The notes below the pieces were generated by a model that had not been told where the DNA came from, did not search any database, and saw nothing but the letters and a program-made list of their open reading frames with translations. Both the position numbers and the translations under genes were made by a program. From JAIQET01 sp035542575 (GTDB lineage Bacteria; Acidobacteriota; Terriglobia; Terriglobales; Acidobacteriaceae), in contig DATKLE010000014.1 of assembly GCA_035542575.1 (NCBI GenBank), forward strand, positions 50,328 to 114,327: 64,000 nucleotides of DNA, read 5' to 3'. Positions 61,495 to 64,000 of this stretch are shown here, piece by piece; position 1 is the first letter of the stretch, and every line of letters begins with the position of its first letter.

Positions 61495-62409
61495 ATGGCA
61501 GGGGCTTCCCAACTGATTCAGATTGAACTCGGGCCTCCGGTGCGGCAACCCAAGCCGGAGTGGCTGCGGGCGAAGGCCCCCGTGGGCGAGAACTTTCATA
61601 ACCTCAAGAAGCTGGCTCGCGGCTTGGGCCTGCACACCGTGTGCGAGTCGGCGCAGTGTCCCAACATCGGCGAGTGCTGGAACCATCGCACCGCGACCTT
61701 CATGCTGCTGGGCGACATCTGTACCCGCCGCTGCGGTTTCTGCGCCGTGCCCAAGGGCCGTCCCGAACCCATCGACTGGGACGAGCCTCGCCGTGTAGCC
61801 GAAGCTGTTGCCACGCTCGGGCTGAAGCACGCCGTCGTCACCAGCGTGAACCGCGACGACGACAACCTGGGCGGCGCCCGGGTGTTTGCCGAGACCATTC
61901 GCCAGATTCGCGAGGTTGCGCCGGGATGCCGCGTGGAGGTGCTGGTCCCGGATTTTCAGGGGCTGGATGACGCCTTGAAAATCGTCCTTGACGCCCAGCC
62001 CGACGTGCTCAACCACAACACCGAGACCGTGCCGCGCCTGTACCGCGCGGTCCGCTCCGGGGCCCGCTACGAGCGCACCCTGCAACTGCTCGAGAACGCC
62101 AAGAAGTTTTCGCCAGCGATCGTGACCAAGTCGGGCGTGATGGTGGGACTGGGCGAGACCATCGCGGAACTGGTCGAAGTTTTCCGCGACCTGGGCACGC
62201 GCGGCGTGGACATACTAACCGTCGGCCAATATCTCCGCCCCTCGCGCGATCACCTGCCCATCGCCCGCTTCTACACCCCGAACGAATTCGCCTACCTCAA
62301 AGAAGAAGCCCTGCGCTTTGGCTTCCGCCACGTGGAGTCAGGTCCGCTGGTGCGGTCGAGCTACCACGCCCACGAGCAGGCGGATGCCAGCGCGGTCGCT
62401 GGTCGCTAG
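61495..62409 (+). CDS. lipA: Lipoyl synthase
   Basis: Radical-SAM enzyme that inserts two sulfurs into protein-bound octanoate. The 304-residue protein has the auxiliary cluster Cys residues C50, C55 and C61 (CESAQCPNIGEC), the radical-SAM triplet C76, C80 and C83 (CTRRCGFC), and the conserved RSSYHA near residue 287, which supplies the auxiliary-cluster Ser. The last codons (AVAGR-stop) are themselves part of a heptamer array. lipB is not adjacent. Confidence 0.96.
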   Translation: MAGASQLIQIELGPPVRQPKPEWLRAKAPVGENFHNLKKLARGLGLHTVCESAQCPNIGECWNHRTATFMLLGDICTRRCGFCAVPKGRPEPIDWDEPRRVAEAVATLGLKHAVVTSVNRDDDNLGGARVFAETIRQIREVAPGCRVEVLVPDFQGLDDALKIVLDAQPDVLNHNTETVPRLYRAVRSGARYERTLQLLENAKKFSPAIVTKSGVMVGLGETIAELVEVFRDLGTRGVDILTVGQYLRPSRDHLPIARFYTPNEFAYLKEEALRFGFRHVESGPLVRSSYHAHEQADASAVAGR

Positions 62410-62421
62410 TCGCTGGTCGTT
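62394..62421. repeat. Heptamer-phase array overlapping the lipA stop
   Basis: GGTCGCT, GGTCGCT and two variants. The array supplies the last codons and stop of lipA and then continues into the gap. Confidence 0.65.
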
Positions 62422-62428
62422 GGGCCCG

Positions 62429-64000
62429 TCACGCCTCCAGGTTCATCTTGCGCAGCAGCGCATGAAACCGCAGGTCGGAGCGGATCGGATCAAGAAAGGG
62501 ATAGCTCTTAAGTGCGGGGATCCAGCCGTCGTTCCGGTCAACAGCTCGCTCCATCCAGACGAAGGCGTCGTCAATTTCGCCCAGCCCGAAGTGGACCCAG
62601 GCAAAACTGGTTGGCAGCACGAATCGGTGATGCTCGAGGGCGCGGAGGCGCTCCAGGACCGTCCGCGCCTCCTCCTTGCGCCCGCCGAGGCCCAACGCCA
62701 AGCCGAGCCACCCCAGCATCAGAGGAAACTCGCCGGACAGGTTGACTGCACGGCGCAGGGCAACGACACTGTCCTCGAATCTCTGCATCCCCAGGTAAAC
62801 CTGCCCGATCACCATTTGCGAGAGTTGGTGCTCAGGTTCGAGCTCGACGAGCTTATTCGCTTGCTCCAGGGCACGCTCGTACTGTCGGCCGAAGAAGAGC
62901 GCTTCCACCAGCCAGAAACGCACCTCGAGGGACAAGGGATCTAACTGGAGCGCGCACTCGAGCTCCCCGGCGGCTTCTTCGGTATGCCCTAGTACCAGCA
63001 GAACAGTCGCGTAACCCACACGAAGGAAGGGGGAGTTCGGGTGCAAGTCTCGTGCGCGCGCCATCTGTACTTCGGCTTCCGACCAGTTGTAGACATAGGC
63101 ATCCGTATAGTGGCATTTCTCGGGGCGGAAGGCGATTAAGGTCTGCGTTTCGGCCAAAGCCGGGTCGAGTTCGATGGCCCGCAGTGCGTAGAACCTCCGA
63201 ATCGGCTCCATTTGATCAGGCGGAGCAAATCCCCAGAAACCCAGGTACCAATGCAGATTTGCCAGGGCGTCGCAAGCCAGGGCGAAGCTTTGATCGTGAG
63301 CCAGGGCCACCTCGAAGTGTCGTTTGGCCTTCGCCACGCCCCCCGGCGTCCACTTCCACATTTCGTAGCGGCCCTTGATGTATTCGTTGTAGGCGGCAAC
63401 ATCCTCCGTCGGCTTTCTTGGGGCCGGCCTCCCGCGAGCCTTGCCCGCCAGGGATGGAATATGCGCACCGATTTCCTGCGCGATCGAGGTCTGCAACTGG
63501 AAGATATCGCGCAGCTCGGCCTCGTATTTCCGGGCGAACAGGTGCGCCTGGTCGCTGGTCTGGATCAGCTGAACGTTGGTTGTAGTGTGATTATTCTCCC
63601 GCCGGACGCCAGCCTCCACCACGTAATCCACCCCGAGTTCGCGGCTGATGCGGGCCACATCCTTGTGGCTGCCCTTGTAATGCATGGCCGTGGTACGGGC
63701 AATCACTGCCAGTTGCTCTGGCGCCAGGCTGGCCAGCGTGGTGATGAGTTCGTCGGTCATGGCGTCGCTGAAGTACTCCTGCGCCGGATCGCCGCTGAGA
63801 TTCACGAAGGGCAGCACCACCAGCCGGGCTCGCACGGCTGGGGCTGGCTGCGGAAGCGGCGGCGCTTCGGCAACCCGCGCGATAAAACGATAGCCGTGCC
63901 TGGGCAGGGTCTCGATGAAGTGTGGACGATCGGAGGTATCACACAGCGCCCCGCGCAGGCGCGCCACGGCGGTGTTCAGGTTGTTTTCAAAATCCACGAA
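62429..64000 (-). CDS. Winged-helix/TPR transcriptional regulator (5' end cut by window edge)
   Basis: About 524 codons of a CadC-like protein. The visible part begins in the OmpR-type DNA-binding domain (NNLNTAVARLRGAL, FIETLPRHGYRF), followed by a Pro-rich linker and a TolB/adenylate-cyclase-like segment (VLPFVNLSGDPAQEYFSDAMTDELITTL ... YVVEAGVRRENNHTTTNVQLIQT). The C-terminus has about seven TPR repeats (AKRHFEVALAHDQSFALACDALANLHW onwards). Such regulators are numerous in Acidobacteria, and targets and signals are unknown. The N-terminal helices of the winged helix lie beyond the right edge. Confidence 0.9.
   Translation of the reverse strand, partial: FVDFENNLNTAVARLRGALCDTSDRPHFIETLPRHGYRFIARVAEAPPLPQPAPAVRARLVVLPFVNLSGDPAQEYFSDAMTDELITTLASLAPEQLAVIARTTAMHYKGSHKDVARISRELGVDYVVEAGVRRENNHTTTNVQLIQTSDQAHLFARKYEAELRDIFQLQTSIAQEIGAHIPSLAGKARGRPAPRKPTEDVAAYNEYIKGRYEMWKWTPGGVAKAKRHFEVALAHDQSFALACDALANLHWYLGFWGFAPPDQMEPIRRFYALRAIELDPALAETQTLIAFRPEKCHYTDAYVYNWSEAEVQMARARDLHPNSPFLRVGYATVLLVLGHTEEAAGELECALQLDPLSLEVRFWLVEALFFGRQYERALEQANKLVELEPEHQLSQMVIGQVYLGMQRFEDSVVALRRAVNLSGEFPLMLGWLGLALGLGGRKEEARTVLERLRALEHHRFVLPTSFAWVHFGLGEIDDAFVWMERAVDRNDGWIPALKSYPFLDPIRSDLRFHALLRKMNLEA

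Overview
The window is a contiguous, gene-dense piece of a high-GC bacterial chromosome, most likely from an acidobacterium (Acidobacteriota, Terriglobia-like). That assignment is an inference. It rests on the base composition, a winged-helix/TPR regulator, FtsX-like permeases without their ATPases, tandem Asp-box sialidase-like secreted proteins, paired secreted amidohydrolases, and very abundant short intergenic repeats. No rRNA, tRNA or CRISPR array was found.

Layout. 1-5006: purL (cut by the left edge), divergent from selB and trmFO. 5.0-9.1 kb: two MacB/FtsX-type permeases and a membrane protein. 9.2-13.8 kb: mfd and galU. 14.1-16.0 kb: purE and purD on the minus strand. 16.1-18.8 kb: an MntR-type regulator, an NRAMP Mn transporter and a UspA protein, with a matching palindrome at both promoters. 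18.9-25.1 kb: aconitase, a Met/Cys-rich exported protein, a 702-bp IS1-family deletion derivative with intact ends and a 9-bp target duplication, then hslV-hslU. 25.2-34.5 kb: a class III aminotransferase, a lipoprotein, an FAH-family enzyme, small proteins, an M23 peptidase, thiL and an acyl-CoA carboxylase subunit. 34.5-36.9 kb: an AT-richer islet with RNase H, a tcmP gene broken by an in-frame UGA, and its three-Cys partner. 36.9-37.8 kb: about 900 bp without genes, holding two diverged copies of a possibly structured unit. 37.8-46.8 kb: twin Asp-box proteins, a prohibitin-like protein, an oligopeptide-type ATPase, a metallophosphoesterase, an esterase, a second RNase H and two small proteins. 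47.0-50.2 kb: a cysM-mec-cysO-moeZ set for protein-bound-sulfide cysteine synthesis. 50.3-55.6 kb: a small exported protein, a quinone oxidoreductase, a PIN/TRAM protein, ispD-ispF and dtd. 55.7-58.4 kb: an amidohydrolase pair. 58.6-64.0 kb: two acyl carrier proteins, fabF, a PilZ protein, lipA and a winged-helix/TPR regulator cut by the right edge.

Two patterns run across the window. First, many genes have a -10 hexamer only 5-9 nt before the start codon and no Shine-Dalgarno sequence (selB, mfd, mntR, thiL, the carboxylase, ispD and others), which indicates widespread leaderless transcription. Second, at least 16 gene boundaries carry degenerate tandem arrays with a strict 7-base period. 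The heptamer differs from locus to locus, and the arrays often come as two arms in inverted orientation. They resemble in concept, but not in sequence, the heptanucleotide STRR repeats of cyanobacteria. They are the most unusual unexplained feature here.

Other points of interest are the CysO-like carrier whose C-terminal Gly-Gly is masked by two extra residues next to a JAMM protease gene, the truncated but properly bounded IS1 element with a zinc-ribbon-like second ORF, the UGA inside tcmP in a chromosome that carries selB, and the second amidohydrolase, which lacks its His-x-His metal site.
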